Part shown: piece by piece, positions 1 to 9,748 of the stretch
How the letters are laid out: each line of letters opens with the position of its first letter
How positions within the stretch are numbered: position 1 is the stretch's first letter
Assembly: GCA_020636005.1 (NCBI GenBank)
Contig: JACJYR010000001.1
Coordinates: 444,001 to 508,000, forward strand
Reading direction: 5' to 3'
Length of the DNA stretch: 64,000 nt
DNA from: Lewinellaceae bacterium
GTDB taxonomy: Bacteria; Bacteroidota; Bacteroidia; Chitinophagales; Saprospiraceae
Translations under genes and position numbers: made by a program
Notes under the pieces: generated by a model
Database searches by the model: none
Told to the model about the DNA's origin: nothing
What the model saw: the letters and a program-made list of their open reading frames with translations, nothing else

Positions 1-721
1 GCTCCCCGTTCGGCAATTTCACTTGCCACCAGCCCCCCAGGAAATCGAGGAGTTGCACTTTCGTTCCTTCATAGAGGGTGAGCAATTCGGAGCCGTCCTT
101 GTCGGGTGCGCTGCGCAACGGGGCGGCGTCTTTCAGCAGGATGGCCTGGCGGGTGTTTTGCTCGTACATGCTGCTGCTGAGCGCCAGTGAATAAGGGAGG
201 AGGCTGAGCAACAGGCAGGCAGTACCTGCCAGGAAACCGGTTTTTTTCTGTTTCCTGGATTTGCCCATCAACCAGACGGCGAGTGCACCAAAGCCCAGCC
301 ACCAAAATGCCAGCGCCACGATTCCCCAGTAGCTGGAAGAAATCGTGTTCCTGAGCTTCTTCCACGCTGCTGTCAGAAAAAACTCGGGCAGGGGTTCCAG
401 TTCCCCCTTCACCTGGGCCTTTGCGATGGCCAGGTTGGCTTTGGTGTCGGCATCGTTCGGGGCCAGCACCAGCGCCCGCTCGTAGTGCAGGATGGCCTTT
501 CCCAGCGAATCCTGTTTATAATAAGTGTTGCCGAGGTTGTACTGGAGCTCCGGCGAATTGAAGCCTTCGGCCAGCACTTGCTGGTACAATTGGGCAGCGT
601 TGGCAAAGTCGTTTTTCTGATAGGCATTGTTTGCTTGCTGGAAGCGATCGTCGGCCACGTTGGCCAGCAGGCAGGTGGAAGAACAGAGCAATAGACAACC
701 TAAGGTGATCAGCTTTTTCAT
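1..721 (-). CDS. BatE-like TPR and SH3-domain membrane protein (partial)
   Basis: The frame opens at an ATG at 721 and runs off the left edge without a stop, so the C-terminus is missing. The product begins with a signal peptide (MKKLITLGCLLLCSSTCLLA), continues with a TPR motif around residues 25-75 (AEGFNSPELQYNLGNTYY, then a second helix pair), and then has two hydrophobic segments near residues 105-160. It ends in the window with an SH3-like stretch (RSAPDKDGSELLTLYEGTKV). This order is that of BatE, the last protein of the Bacteroides aerotolerance (bat) operons, which also encode VWA-domain proteins. Those partners would lie upstream on this strand, but the 265 bp before the next gene do not hold them, so the gene seems detached from a classic bat operon here. 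Function within the envelope is not well established. Confidence 0.75.
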   Translation of the reverse strand, partial: MKKLITLGCLLLCSSTCLLANVADDRFQQANNAYQKNDFANAAQLYQQVLAEGFNSPELQYNLGNTYYKQDSLGKAILHYERALVLAPNDADTKANLAIAKAQVKGELEPLPEFFLTAAWKKLRNTISSSYWGIVALAFWWLGFGALAVWLMGKSRKQKKTGFLAGTACLLLSLLPYSLALSSSMYEQNTRQAILLKDAAPLRSAPDKDGSELLTLYEGTKVQLLDFLGGWWQVKLPNGE

Positions 722-849
722 CGCGCAAAAAGAATTTTGGCAAAATTAGGAAAGTGAGATGGTTTGTGGTTTATTATAGAAGGTTTACAGCAATCCGCTT
801 GTGGGCTACTTTTGGCAAAAAATCAGGCCGTCCCAATTTTCTTACTTTG

Positions 850-960
850 GTAACGATGAAAATATAACTTCACCATTTTGATTTTGAAAACCCCAGCAAC
901 GGAGGGGTTTTTAAAAATAATCCCGATTTCACATCGGGATTATTTTTCCTTCGATCCTTA
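850..960 (+). repeat. Dispersed ~112-bp double-hairpin repeat, copy 1
   Basis: The stretch carries two tandem hairpins. The first has an 8-bp stem (AAAACCCC / GGGGTTTT). The second has a 9-bp stem (AATCCCGAT / ATCGGGATT) with a 5-nt loop, followed by a T-run. Nearly the same sequence occurs at 12906-13019 in the same orientation and at 53021-53132 inverted. It ends 26 bp before the next gene's start, so it may be transcribed as part of that leader or may end transcription from either side. Confidence 0.85.
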
Positions 961-986
961 ACGTTTTTACTTATTTCTTTCAAAAA

Positions 987-1973
987 ATGAAAAACACCCT
1001 CCGCCGCTGGCGTGCCACCTGGAACCCCGATATGTACCACGGCTGGGGCCGTGAAAAGCGGTATTTTGAAGGCTGGTATTTTAAACTGGTGGATGCCGGG
1101 GAAAACCATGTCTTTGCCGTCATCCCCGGCATCTCAAAAACGGCGGATGGCGTGCAGCACGCTTTCATCCAGGTGCTGGACGGGAAAAACTGCCAGGCGA
1201 GCTACCACCAATTCGAGGCGCTGCAATTCCAGCCTTCTCCCAGGGGGTTCCAACTGCAGTTGGGCAACAACTCCTTCTCTGCCGACCACGTGGAACTCGA
1301 CCTGCCGGAACTGCAAGGCAGGCTCGGTTTTAAACACCGGACCCCCTGGCCCAAAATGCTGGGCGCCCCGGGCATCATGGGCTGGTATTCTTTTGTGCCA
1401 TTTATGGAGTGCTACCACGGCGTGGTGAGCCTTCACCACCAGTTGACTGGTGAAATGAGGGTGCACGGCGCTCCTGCCGATTTTTCCGGTGGGGTTGGGT
1501 ATATAGAAAAAGACTGGGGCATCTCTTTCCCCCGCTCATGGATTTGGATGCAGTCGAACCATTTCGAGAAAACAGAAAAGATATGCCTGATGGCCTCTGT
1601 GGCCCGCATCCCGTGGCTGGGCAGTTATTTCATCGGCTATATTGTGGGCTTTCAATGGGGCGAACGACTGTTCCGGTTTGCCACCTACACGGGCGCACAG
1701 ATGAAAGCCGGCCTGGGCGAAAATACCGTGTCGCTCTCCTTCCGGGATCGGCGCTACCGCCTGGAAATAGTTGGAGAACAGGCCCCGGGCGCAAAGCTCG
1801 TGTCCCCCATCACGGGCAACATGTCCGGCAAGGTGAACGAAAGTATGCAGGGTACCTTGCACGTCCGTTTTTTTGAATCAGATAAACTGCTCTTCGAGGA
1901 TACGGGGCGGAATGCCGGGCTGGAGATTGCGGGGGAGGTAGAAGGACTGCTGACGGATGCCTGGCGGCGATGA
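987..1973 (+). CDS. Tocopherol cyclase-like protein
   Basis: A 328-residue protein of the tocopherol cyclase family (plant VTE1-like). The family signature YFEGWYFK lies at residues 26-33, and a second conserved block (EKDWG...SWIWMQSNHF) lies near residues 172-193, both in the positions expected for the family's two lipocalin-like halves. No signal peptide is visible, so it is probably cytoplasmic. Plant members close the chromanol ring of tocopherol. Bacterial homologues outside cyanobacteria are usually uncharacterised, and nothing nearby suggests a tocopherol pathway, so its substrate is unknown. The ATG at 987 follows a leader that contains a dispersed hairpin repeat. Family assignment is fairly secure; function is open. 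Confidence 0.8.
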   Translation: MKNTLRRWRATWNPDMYHGWGREKRYFEGWYFKLVDAGENHVFAVIPGISKTADGVQHAFIQVLDGKNCQASYHQFEALQFQPSPRGFQLQLGNNSFSADHVELDLPELQGRLGFKHRTPWPKMLGAPGIMGWYSFVPFMECYHGVVSLHHQLTGEMRVHGAPADFSGGVGYIEKDWGISFPRSWIWMQSNHFEKTEKICLMASVARIPWLGSYFIGYIVGFQWGERLFRFATYTGAQMKAGLGENTVSLSFRDRRYRLEIVGEQAPGAKLVSPITGNMSGKVNESMQGTLHVRFFESDKLLFEDTGRNAGLEIAGEVEGLLTDAWRR

Positions 1974-2113
1974 GGGGTTGAGTCGGGGATTGCCGCCTTT
2001 GGGTCAGGATATTTAACGCGGAGGCGCAAAGCAGAATCGGCCCTGGGAGCTCACTTGCCATGATGGTGTTGGGGGTTTCAACACGGAGGCACAGAGAAAC
2101 ACTGAGTTTGACT

Positions 2114-2270
2114 AAAGAGACAGAGCCTTTTGAGAGAGGGTGAGAGGGTGAGAGGGATGAGAGGAATGAGAGGAATGAGAGGCTTAACAAAAGAGACCGA
2201 GCCTTTTGAGAGAGGGTGAGAGGGATGAGAGGAATGAGAGGTTTAACGAAAGAGACCGAGCCTTTTAGCT
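2114..2270. repeat. Nested tandem repeat, period about 60-75 bp with inner 8-10-bp units
   Basis: A block beginning AAAGAGACAGAGCCTTTTGA and continuing with runs of GAGAGGGT/GAGAGGAAT units is present twice in full (from 2114 and from about 2189) and a third time truncated (from about 2249). Within each block the units TGAGAGGG and TGAGAGGAA are themselves repeated. No open frame or palindromic spacing suggests a gene or CRISPR. Confidence 0.8.
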
Positions 2271-2292
2271 CTCACCGCCAAATTTGGATGAA

Positions 2293-2382
2293 GAGATTGT
2301 TCAAAAAACTGTGTCAATTTTTCACAAGTGATTGATTGTGAGAGTGTGTTTTTTTCAAAAACATACTTCTCTGAATAGTCTC
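2293..2382 (+). mobile_element. 90-bp MITE-like element, copy 1
   Basis: A 90-bp sequence beginning GAGATTGTTCA and ending TGAATAGTCTC. The termini form imperfect inverted repeats (17 of 22 positions match). The same 90 bp, differing at about three positions, lies at 40242-40331, where it is flanked by an exact 8-bp direct duplication. No such duplication flanks this copy, so it may be older. It encodes nothing, which fits a non-autonomous element. Confidence 0.75.
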
Positions 2383-3120
2383 TAGCTCCCTCATACAACT
2401 ATCCCCCAAACGCACAAATGATACAGGCTTTTTAGGCAATAGCTACTTTGGCACAACAATTGCCAAAAGGAAAACCATCTTCCCCTTTGTAATTCCCTCC
2501 CCTCATTAATTTCCCAGTTTTATCATTCATTTAGCAACCCAATTTGCCGGCAACGGCATCAGGCTTAAAAACTTGAACAAATATTTCTTTCTATGAGGAA
2601 ATTTTACTTCTCCACGGTCAGCATATATCCACACCTCTCAGGGTGTTTTCCCCTTATAGCGGTCCTTGTTTTCAATCAAAAAATATTGGCTGCCAGCCTT
2701 GCCAGGTGATCCATCAGGCAGGGATTTCTTTTTAGCAAAATAGCTGTTCACCCCCCCCACTTGCACGAGCGCTGATGGCACTCGCTGCACCAGGCTGGTC
2801 TTATGTCTCACAAATCATTTTTACCAGAAAGCTACTTAGGATAATGAGCGAATTGGTCGAGCTTATAATAGCAGACGCCTCAAGAAAAATTTTGGGTTTA
2901 TAGTGTTTTTTCGGGCAGCCTTCCCGTCCCGGATTTATGCCGGGACGGAAATGCCCTTTTTTATCTCCCTTAGCTAATGGCCAGTGGCCTATGGCTTTTT
3001 TTGGTTTTATCCCCCAACGGCCCAGGCCGTTTTTTGACAATCTTTTCCATCCCCCGGCATTTGATATTGTAATCATTTTTGAAAAGTCCACATACTTAAA
3101 TCATTTAAAACACGAAAATT
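2383..3120. other. Gene-free stretch with two terminator-like hairpins
   Basis: I see no convincing gene here. Two strong hairpins are present. One at 2913-2956 has a perfect 9-bp inner stem (CCGTCCCGG / CCGGGACGG), an outer GGGCA/TGCCC pair and a following T-run. One at 3016-3036 (AACGGCC / GGCCGTT) is followed by five T. They look like intrinsic terminators but no gene on the plus strand reads into them. They may insulate the giant gene at 3121 from upstream transcription. The rest is low in recognisable features. Confidence 0.5.
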
Positions 3121-6100
3121 ATGTACAGATCCAACATTTACCCTAAACTGATACTCCTTGTATCCTTTATGGTGTTGGGTTTTAGCTCGGTCTTCGCTCA
3201 ACTCGAGATGAAACTACAACTACTAGACGAGGATACCTGGGGTGTCTATGTTAAATCCACCTCGGCGGATACGCTGTCTTCTACAGCTTATAGCGCATCC
3301 GGCCAGGTGACCATTGTAATGCCTGCCGGCTTTGTTTGGACAGGCCCCTTTTCCGGCGATGGCGGTCTTTGGACAGCGGCAAACGGTACCATTGTCAGCC
3401 CTCCGGAAAACCCGACAAAACAATATGTTTCGTTTGGTTTGCAGAGCAACACTCCGCCAATCCAATTTCCTTTTGGGAGTGAAACACTGCTTTTTACCAT
3501 CAACAGGGTCAGCCCATGTCCAGATAGTATTTATCTGATTGACTGTAACTCGGCCACTGGGGTTTCTGATCCATTTTGCCCGGATTTCCCGGATGGCACC
3601 CCTGGTACCAACACACCGGGCACCAACCCTGGAAACGACCTCTCGGTAGTTGACATCAAGCCGGGCGTCGGTACCTTTTTCTACAACTACTCCGACAACT
3701 ATGCCCTTTCCGCCTGGAGTTGCCACGACTGCGACGGCGACGGTATCCTGAACGGTATAGAGGACACCAACGGTAACGGTGTGTTCGATCCGGGCCTCGA
3801 CAGTTCGGCGCTTTGCGACCCTTGCGATCCTTTCCATCCTGAAGCTGCAGAAATGGAACTGATTGGCGGGGCCGATGTCATTTGTGCCAACGACCTCGGC
3901 GATACAGCCTATTTCCATGTCAATATCACGGGTGGATGGTCGCCCTATGATGTTTACTATACTTTTAATGGTGGTATTGATACTGTTTCAGTATTGGATT
4001 ACGTCAGCGGCGATTCTATCGCTTTTGTTCCTGATTCTTCTGTTACGCTCAATATATTGTATATTATAGACTCCTTTGGATGTTTGTTGGATACAGCATT
4101 TACGGACGGTATCGTCATTTCGGTACACGGCCCTATATCCGTGACCGACCAGCCGGATAATGTGGTGGAATGTTCCAATTATGGGACGTATTTCACCATT
4201 GATACACAGAATGATGGGGATGGGGTGATTCAGTATAATTGGCAGACTACGATGGATACCACTGGTACTTACAGTGATATGGACAACGTAAGCCCTTACG
4301 CACGGGTCTTTACGGATAGTATGACGATTACTTCGGTGGCCGGCTTGCACGGTAGATATTACCGATGCAAAATTTTCACCTCTGTCTGCGACACGGTCTA
4401 TTCCGCTTGGGCAAGGCTTGATGTGGAAGGCCCGATCACGGTGACGACCCATCCGAGCAATTTCGTTAATTGTGCTACGGAAGATGCCAGCTTCACGGCG
4501 GCGGCCAATAACGCCGGTGCGGTGGGCACTATGGCCTACCAATGGCAGGTGAACAGTGGATCTGGTTGGACAGATCTGCCCGCAGGTGTCGGCCCAGGTG
4601 GCGCAACTTATGCCAATGTGACGACTACCACGGTCAATATTACCAACCTCTTCATCGGCATGGACGGCTGGCTCTACCGGATGAAAATCTCGACCGGACA
4701 GTGCGACACTATTTATACAAATGCAGCAGCACTGGACGTAGATGGTACGCTGGCGGTGGTAGATGACCCGGACGATATTTCAAACTGCGCCGGTAACGAG
4801 GTCTATTTCATCGCTGAATGGTCGAACCCAGGTGCCGCTTTTGGCAACCAAAACAGCCAATATGAATGGCAAATAAACACCGGCTCAGGTTGGACTGCTA
4901 TCAATAACGCAGCCGGTATTTATACTAACGTCATTGGAAACAATGTGGGCGGCGGCGGCAACGATACGCTTACCATTTCAAACGTACTCGGGCTTGACGG
5001 CGCTCAATACCGCTTGTGCCTCAGATCTGCAACTTGCTCGGTCCCTGTTTACTCGGCCCCGGCTTCCCTCGCAGTGAGCGGCAACGTTGGCTTCACCAAC
5101 CAGCCGGACGACATCACCGTTTGCTCCGCAAACGACACCATTTTTGTGGCCTGTGCAAGCATCCCACAAGGCACCTTCTATTTCTATTGGGAAAGTTCAG
5201 CTGACCTTGGTGTCACCTGGGATTCCATTGACATGACGGGCGTATTCAGCCACGGTTCCGGTGGTTCGCTTATTTCCTCCGGCTGCGATACATTGTTTAT
5301 CAGCGATGTTGCAGGCATGGGCGGGCGTTGGTTCCGTGCGGTGGCCAAGGCTACCGATTGCGGGGATATCGCTTCTGATGAAGCAAGGTTGAGCGTACAA
5401 GGGCCGCTGACCCCTGTTGACCCAGTGGATGTCACTTCCTGCGGTGGCGAAGATGCCGTGCTTATCAGTGCTTCCTTCACCAACCCGGATGGCCTGAACA
5501 GCACCATCTACCGCTGGCAATTCCGTCCGAATTCCGGTGCCGCATGGGCCGACCTTACCAACGGCACAAGCCCATACAACGGTACTTCTACCGATCAGTT
5601 GAGTATCGGCAACACGGCCGGCCTCAACGGCTACCAATACCGCCTGAGCGCCAGGACGACCACCTGTAATATCCAGTACACCAACTTCATGACACTGACG
5701 GTGGAAGGCCCCATCGTGGTAGATACGCATCCAACACCGGTAACAGTTTGTGCTGGTGGGTCTGCTTCCTTTACCTCGACTGGCTCGCTGGCCAGCGGCG
5801 TGGGCACACTGGCCTACCAATGGCAGCGAAATTCAGGCTCCGGCTGGGTGAACATAGACGGTACGACCGATGGTGGTGTTTATTCTAACTATGACGCTAC
5901 TACCTTGAATATTTCTGACGTGACCGGCCTCTACAGCTACTGCTACCGCCTGGCCTACACAACGGCCTTCTGTTCGGTGGTGTACTCGAACCAGGCCTGC
6001 CTCACGGTAGAAGGCCCTATCAATATTGATGTTGATCCGGTGGATGTGACCCAGTGTTCCGGCGAACAGGTGAACTTCTTCATTAGTGCGTCGAACTCCT

Positions 6101-9100
6101 CACCGGATGGTGGCACCCTGCAGTACCAGTGGCAGGTCAGCACCAACAACGGTAGCTCTTGGGATCCCTTGACGAACGATACGATTTACAACGGTACCAA
6201 GACCGACTCCTTGAGTATCAGCATCTCTACCGGCCTCGACAGCAACCTGTACCGTGCCATCATATGGACGGGTACTTGTGCCAATGATACTTCGTTGGCT
6301 GCCATGCTGCTCATTGAAGGCCCGCTAACCGTAATTGATGAGCCAGACAACATTACCGAGTGCTCCGGCAACGGCGTACTGATGCAGGCTACGATTGTCA
6401 ACGCAGGTTTGGGTGCTATCTCCTATCAGTGGGAAAGAAGCTGCGATGGTGGTACTACCTGGGGAGATGTGGCCAGCGGCGGCCCTAATAACTACTCTGG
6501 TGAAACGACCGCCACGTTGAATATCGGCGACATCGTAGGCCTGGATAGCTGCCGCTACCGCCTGCGCTACTGGACACCTAACTGTAATCCTGGCAGGACA
6601 AACTATGCCGTGGTAACAGAAGAAGGAGCCATCCGCTTCACGAGCCAGCCAGTTTCCAGGACGATTTGTTCGGGCAACCCGGTCTGCTTCGCCGTAGAAA
6701 CGGAGAACGACAACTCTGGTTTGATCACCTACCAATGGCAGGTGCGGCACCCAATAACTGGCCTTTGGAGCAACCTGAACAACAACAGTACTTTCAGCGG
6801 TGTGAAGACTGCCAATATGTGCATCTCGAACGTGGCTACCTACAACAACTTCTGTTTCAGGGCCTTGATCCAGACTGTGCATTGTGCCTCTATCGCCTCA
6901 GACTCTGCTTGCCTGACCGTACAAGGGCCTATTACTTTTTCAAAGCACCCGACAGATATCATCCAGTGCTCTGGTGAAGATGTGCTGTTTACTGGTTCGG
7001 CTGGTATTACAGCAGGCAACGCTGGCACCATCATTTACCAATGGCAGTATTCTTCGGACTGTATCAACTTCAGTGATGTGGCAGACGGTGGTTTCAACGG
7101 CTACGTCGGTGCGACCAATGACAGTCTCGTGATTAACAATGTGGCCGGCCTCGACAACTATTGTTTCAGGCTCACCGCCAGGACGGATAGTTGTAACAGG
7201 GTCAACTCCTTCAGTGCCAAACTAAGGGTGGACGGCCCGCTGACCGTCGTATCAAGCCCCGTCAACAGGGTCAATTGCGACAACAAACAAGCGCTGTTCG
7301 TGGCAGATATTGCCAACGCCGGCTACGGCGGGGAAGTGACCATCCAATACCAATGGCAACAGAGCTTTGATGGTGTGACCTATACGAACCTGGTGGACGG
7401 TGACGTCGGCTCCAATACCTATGGTGGTACAAAAGGCGATACGTTGCTCATTGCACCCATATCCGGCCTTGACAGTACCTTCTACCGCCTGAAAGCATGG
7501 ACGGGTACCTGCGATACAGTTATTACGAACAGGTCATTGTTGAGGGTGGACGGTCCGATTACCTTCACCGATCAGCCAGACGACTACATCACCTGCGCAA
7601 GCACGGAGACGGTATGCTTCACCACGGCCATCCAAAACGCGACCGGTGTATCTTCTGCCAGCTACCGCTGGGAATACAGCACCGTGTCCGGCATCTGGAC
7701 CAACGTGCCCAACGCTGCGCCATACGCACTTGGCAGTGTGACCACGAACCAACTTTGCATCACCAACACGGCCAACTTGTACAACTACCGCTACCGTTGC
7801 AAAGTCTATACACCTTATTGCGATACGCTGTACAGCGACCTGGCCCAGCTTTTTGTCGAAGGTCCTATTTCGATAGACCTGGAACCTGTTGACGCAGCCA
7901 TCTGCAACAACACGAACCACGCCTTCATTTCCGAAGTGAGCTTGCCAGCCGCTTCTTCCGGTGGCATGACCTTCCAGTGGCAGGTGAAACCTCCGAGCGG
8001 TCCTTGGGCCAACATACCCAATACCGTAGGTGGTGCCCCAACTGGTTTTGGCGGCCTTTACACCGGGGTGAAAACAGAGGAACTACAGATAAGCCTGGTG
8101 GATCAACTGGATGGGTACATGTACCGGCTCGTCATCACGACCAGCCGATGCGCCGATACCACGCAAGAGGTTACGCTCACCGTACTGGATGCCTGTACCA
8201 CCGGCACTTGCGACTTTGACCTTGACGGCCTCATCAACGACATTGACCCGGACGACGACGACGACCAATTGTACGACTTCTGGGAAGACTGGATGACGCT
8301 GAACAACCTGCAAATCGCAACGGATACATTTGTCGGCTCCGGCCCCTGGTTCTACCAGGTTTCGCCTTCCGACACAACGAAGATCTCTTACAGCAACTGT
8401 AACCAGGATACTGACGGCGACGGCATACTCGACAACCAGGAAGACCCTGACGGCGACAACATCAACAACGGTGAGGAAACCGACGGCTACCTCGACAACG
8501 TGTTCAATGGTAACCCGCTCGATCCCTGCGATCCGATTCTCGGGCCTACCTGTATCGGCGTCAACCTGGCCATCCGGGTCAACCTGCAAGGGGCTAAAAT
8601 CAGCACATCGGGAACTGACACGCTCATGCGTGACAACCTGAGAAACCTGCAGGTATCCAACGGTGCCAACACCTACAAGCGGGGTATCCCAAGGAGGGAG
8701 CCTTACACAACCCTGCCTATGGGTTCAGGAACAAGCCCGGCCTTTCACCATGTGGGCGACGGCCTCGTGCAGCAGGATACCCTTTCACAGTCCGACAGTA
8801 CACTGGTGTTCGCCACTACCGGCCCCAACGCCATCGTTGACTGGGTGTTCGTCGAAATCCGCAGCTCTACGTCACTTGACAGTGTGGCTTCTACCCGCTC
8901 GGCCTTCCTGCAGAGAGATGGCGATGTGGTAGATGTGGATGGAGTCTCTACGCTGAGGTTCCTGACCCTGCCAGCAGGCCCATACTATGTGTCGGTGCGC
9001 CACCGCAACCACCTCGGTATTATGACGGCTGAGTCATTTGACCTAAGCCCCGTTGTGACGGAAGTTGACTTTACGGACAACACCTTCCCGACCTATGGCG

Positions 9101-9420
9101 ACTATGGACAAATAGAACTGAATGGAAGGATGTACCTCTGGGGCGGCGACCTGAACGCCGATGGCCGCACCATCTACCAAGGCCCGGGCAACGACATCTT
9201 CAAACTGTTTACGACCGTGCTTAACGATACTGACAATACTGGCTTGATTGCCAACTACATCAGCCAGGGCTACCAATCGGCAGATATTGACCTCAATGGA
9301 AAGGCTATCTACCAAGGCCCGGGCAACGATAGGGCATTGCTCCTGTTCAACACGATTTTGAGCCATCCGGCCAACGTGAACAACATTGCCAACTACGTGA
9401 TTCTGGAGACGTTACCGTAA
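3121..9420 (+). CDS. Giant secreted protein with 13 Ig-like repeats and dockerin-like C-terminus
   Basis: A 2099-residue exported protein. It has a signal peptide ending near residue 27 (VFAQ). A calcium-binding, thrombospondin-3-like segment lies near residues 200-235 (DCDGDGILNGIEDTNGNG). Thirteen tandem Ig-like domains of about 95-110 residues follow, from about residue 337 to 1690. Each opens with a GPI-type strand and a conserved Cys, has a central YQWQ motif and ends in a second conserved Cys (CDT), so each probably holds one disulfide. A second Asp-rich segment is near residue 1700. The C-terminus has two copies of a dockerin-like motif (GDLNADGRTIYQGPGND and ADIDLNGKAIYQGPGND), a tail common in Saprospiria surface proteins. 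The domain set suggests an adhesin or matrix-binding surface protein; the ligand cannot be read. It stands alone, with a terminator about 90 bp downstream. Confidence 0.85.
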   Translation: MYRSNIYPKLILLVSFMVLGFSSVFAQLEMKLQLLDEDTWGVYVKSTSADTLSSTAYSASGQVTIVMPAGFVWTGPFSGDGGLWTAANGTIVSPPENPTKQYVSFGLQSNTPPIQFPFGSETLLFTINRVSPCPDSIYLIDCNSATGVSDPFCPDFPDGTPGTNTPGTNPGNDLSVVDIKPGVGTFFYNYSDNYALSAWSCHDCDGDGILNGIEDTNGNGVFDPGLDSSALCDPCDPFHPEAAEMELIGGADVICANDLGDTAYFHVNITGGWSPYDVYYTFNGGIDTVSVLDYVSGDSIAFVPDSSVTLNILYIIDSFGCLLDTAFTDGIVISVHGPISVTDQPDNVVECSNYGTYFTIDTQNDGDGVIQYNWQTTMDTTGTYSDMDNVSPYARVFTDSMTITSVAGLHGRYYRCKIFTSVCDTVYSAWARLDVEGPITVTTHPSNFVNCATEDASFTAAANNAGAVGTMAYQWQVNSGSGWTDLPAGVGPGGATYANVTTTTVNITNLFIGMDGWLYRMKISTGQCDTIYTNAAALDVDGTLAVVDDPDDISNCAGNEVYFIAEWSNPGAAFGNQNSQYEWQINTGSGWTAINNAAGIYTNVIGNNVGGGGNDTLTISNVLGLDGAQYRLCLRSATCSVPVYSAPASLAVSGNVGFTNQPDDITVCSANDTIFVACASIPQGTFYFYWESSADLGVTWDSIDMTGVFSHGSGGSLISSGCDTLFISDVAGMGGRWFRAVAKATDCGDIASDEARLSVQGPLTPVDPVDVTSCGGEDAVLISASFTNPDGLNSTIYRWQFRPNSGAAWADLTNGTSPYNGTSTDQLSIGNTAGLNGYQYRLSARTTTCNIQYTNFMTLTVEGPIVVDTHPTPVTVCAGGSASFTSTGSLASGVGTLAYQWQRNSGSGWVNIDGTTDGGVYSNYDATTLNISDVTGLYSYCYRLAYTTAFCSVVYSNQACLTVEGPINIDVDPVDVTQCSGEQVNFFISASNSSPDGGTLQYQWQVSTNNGSSWDPLTNDTIYNGTKTDSLSISISTGLDSNLYRAIIWTGTCANDTSLAAMLLIEGPLTVIDEPDNITECSGNGVLMQATIVNAGLGAISYQWERSCDGGTTWGDVASGGPNNYSGETTATLNIGDIVGLDSCRYRLRYWTPNCNPGRTNYAVVTEEGAIRFTSQPVSRTICSGNPVCFAVETENDNSGLITYQWQVRHPITGLWSNLNNNSTFSGVKTANMCISNVATYNNFCFRALIQTVHCASIASDSACLTVQGPITFSKHPTDIIQCSGEDVLFTGSAGITAGNAGTIIYQWQYSSDCINFSDVADGGFNGYVGATNDSLVINNVAGLDNYCFRLTARTDSCNRVNSFSAKLRVDGPLTVVSSPVNRVNCDNKQALFVADIANAGYGGEVTIQYQWQQSFDGVTYTNLVDGDVGSNTYGGTKGDTLLIAPISGLDSTFYRLKAWTGTCDTVITNRSLLRVDGPITFTDQPDDYITCASTETVCFTTAIQNATGVSSASYRWEYSTVSGIWTNVPNAAPYALGSVTTNQLCITNTANLYNYRYRCKVYTPYCDTLYSDLAQLFVEGPISIDLEPVDAAICNNTNHAFISEVSLPAASSGGMTFQWQVKPPSGPWANIPNTVGGAPTGFGGLYTGVKTEELQISLVDQLDGYMYRLVITTSRCADTTQEVTLTVLDACTTGTCDFDLDGLINDIDPDDDDDQLYDFWEDWMTLNNLQIATDTFVGSGPWFYQVSPSDTTKISYSNCNQDTDGDGILDNQEDPDGDNINNGEETDGYLDNVFNGNPLDPCDPILGPTCIGVNLAIRVNLQGAKISTSGTDTLMRDNLRNLQVSNGANTYKRGIPRREPYTTLPMGSGTSPAFHHVGDGLVQQDTLSQSDSTLVFATTGPNAIVDWVFVEIRSSTSLDSVASTRSAFLQRDGDVVDVDGVSTLRFLTLPAGPYYVSVRHRNHLGIMTAESFDLSPVVTEVDFTDNTFPTYGDYGQIELNGRMYLWGGDLNADGRTIYQGPGNDIFKLFTTVLNDTDNTGLIANYISQGYQSADIDLNGKAIYQGPGNDRALLLFNTILSHPANVNNIANYVILETLP

Positions 9421-9510
9421 TGTGGACTGAAAGGGGGGGCAAGCCAATCCTGGTTTGCACACTCTTTCGATAAATACTGGAATTGAATTCCGGGCTTCCG
9501 GGTATAAATG

Positions 9511-9555
9511 AAGGCTGCCCCCTGCGGGGGGTGGCCTTTGTTTGTTTTGTTTTGT
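9511..9555 (+). terminator. Likely terminator of the giant Ig-repeat gene
   Basis: About 90 bp after the stop at 9420 an imperfect hairpin (AAGGC..CCCCC, loop TGC, GGGGG..GGCCTT, 9511-9539) is followed by a T-rich tract (TTTGTTTTGTTTTGTTTT). It looks like an intrinsic terminator. The rest of 9421-9748 shows no gene. A TAGTTTTG sequence at 9735-9742 matches the Bacteroidota -7 promoter consensus TAnnTTTG but sits only 7 bp before the next start, and no TTG stands at the usual distance. Confidence 0.6.
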
Positions 9556-9748
9556 TTTCATTCAAGTACAACATTGGAATCAACCCGGGTTATTCGGTTT
9601 TTAAAAAATTCAAATAAACAATTGATAATCAGTTTTATAAATCCATTTTTAACAAATTCATACAACTCAGGCGGCTCAAACAAATTCTTAAAACTTGAAA
9701 AGTTGGCAACAGGAGGGAAATACGAAATAAGGCTTAGTTTTGGGTAAA

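Noticed and set aside
2114..2270. CRISPR-like repeats
   Set aside because: The units are contiguous or nested with no unique spacers of even length, and no cas genes are present.
2801..3091. A 96-residue frame in the empty stretch before the giant gene
   Set aside because: It reads through two strong hairpins and has no signal, domain or sensible composition.
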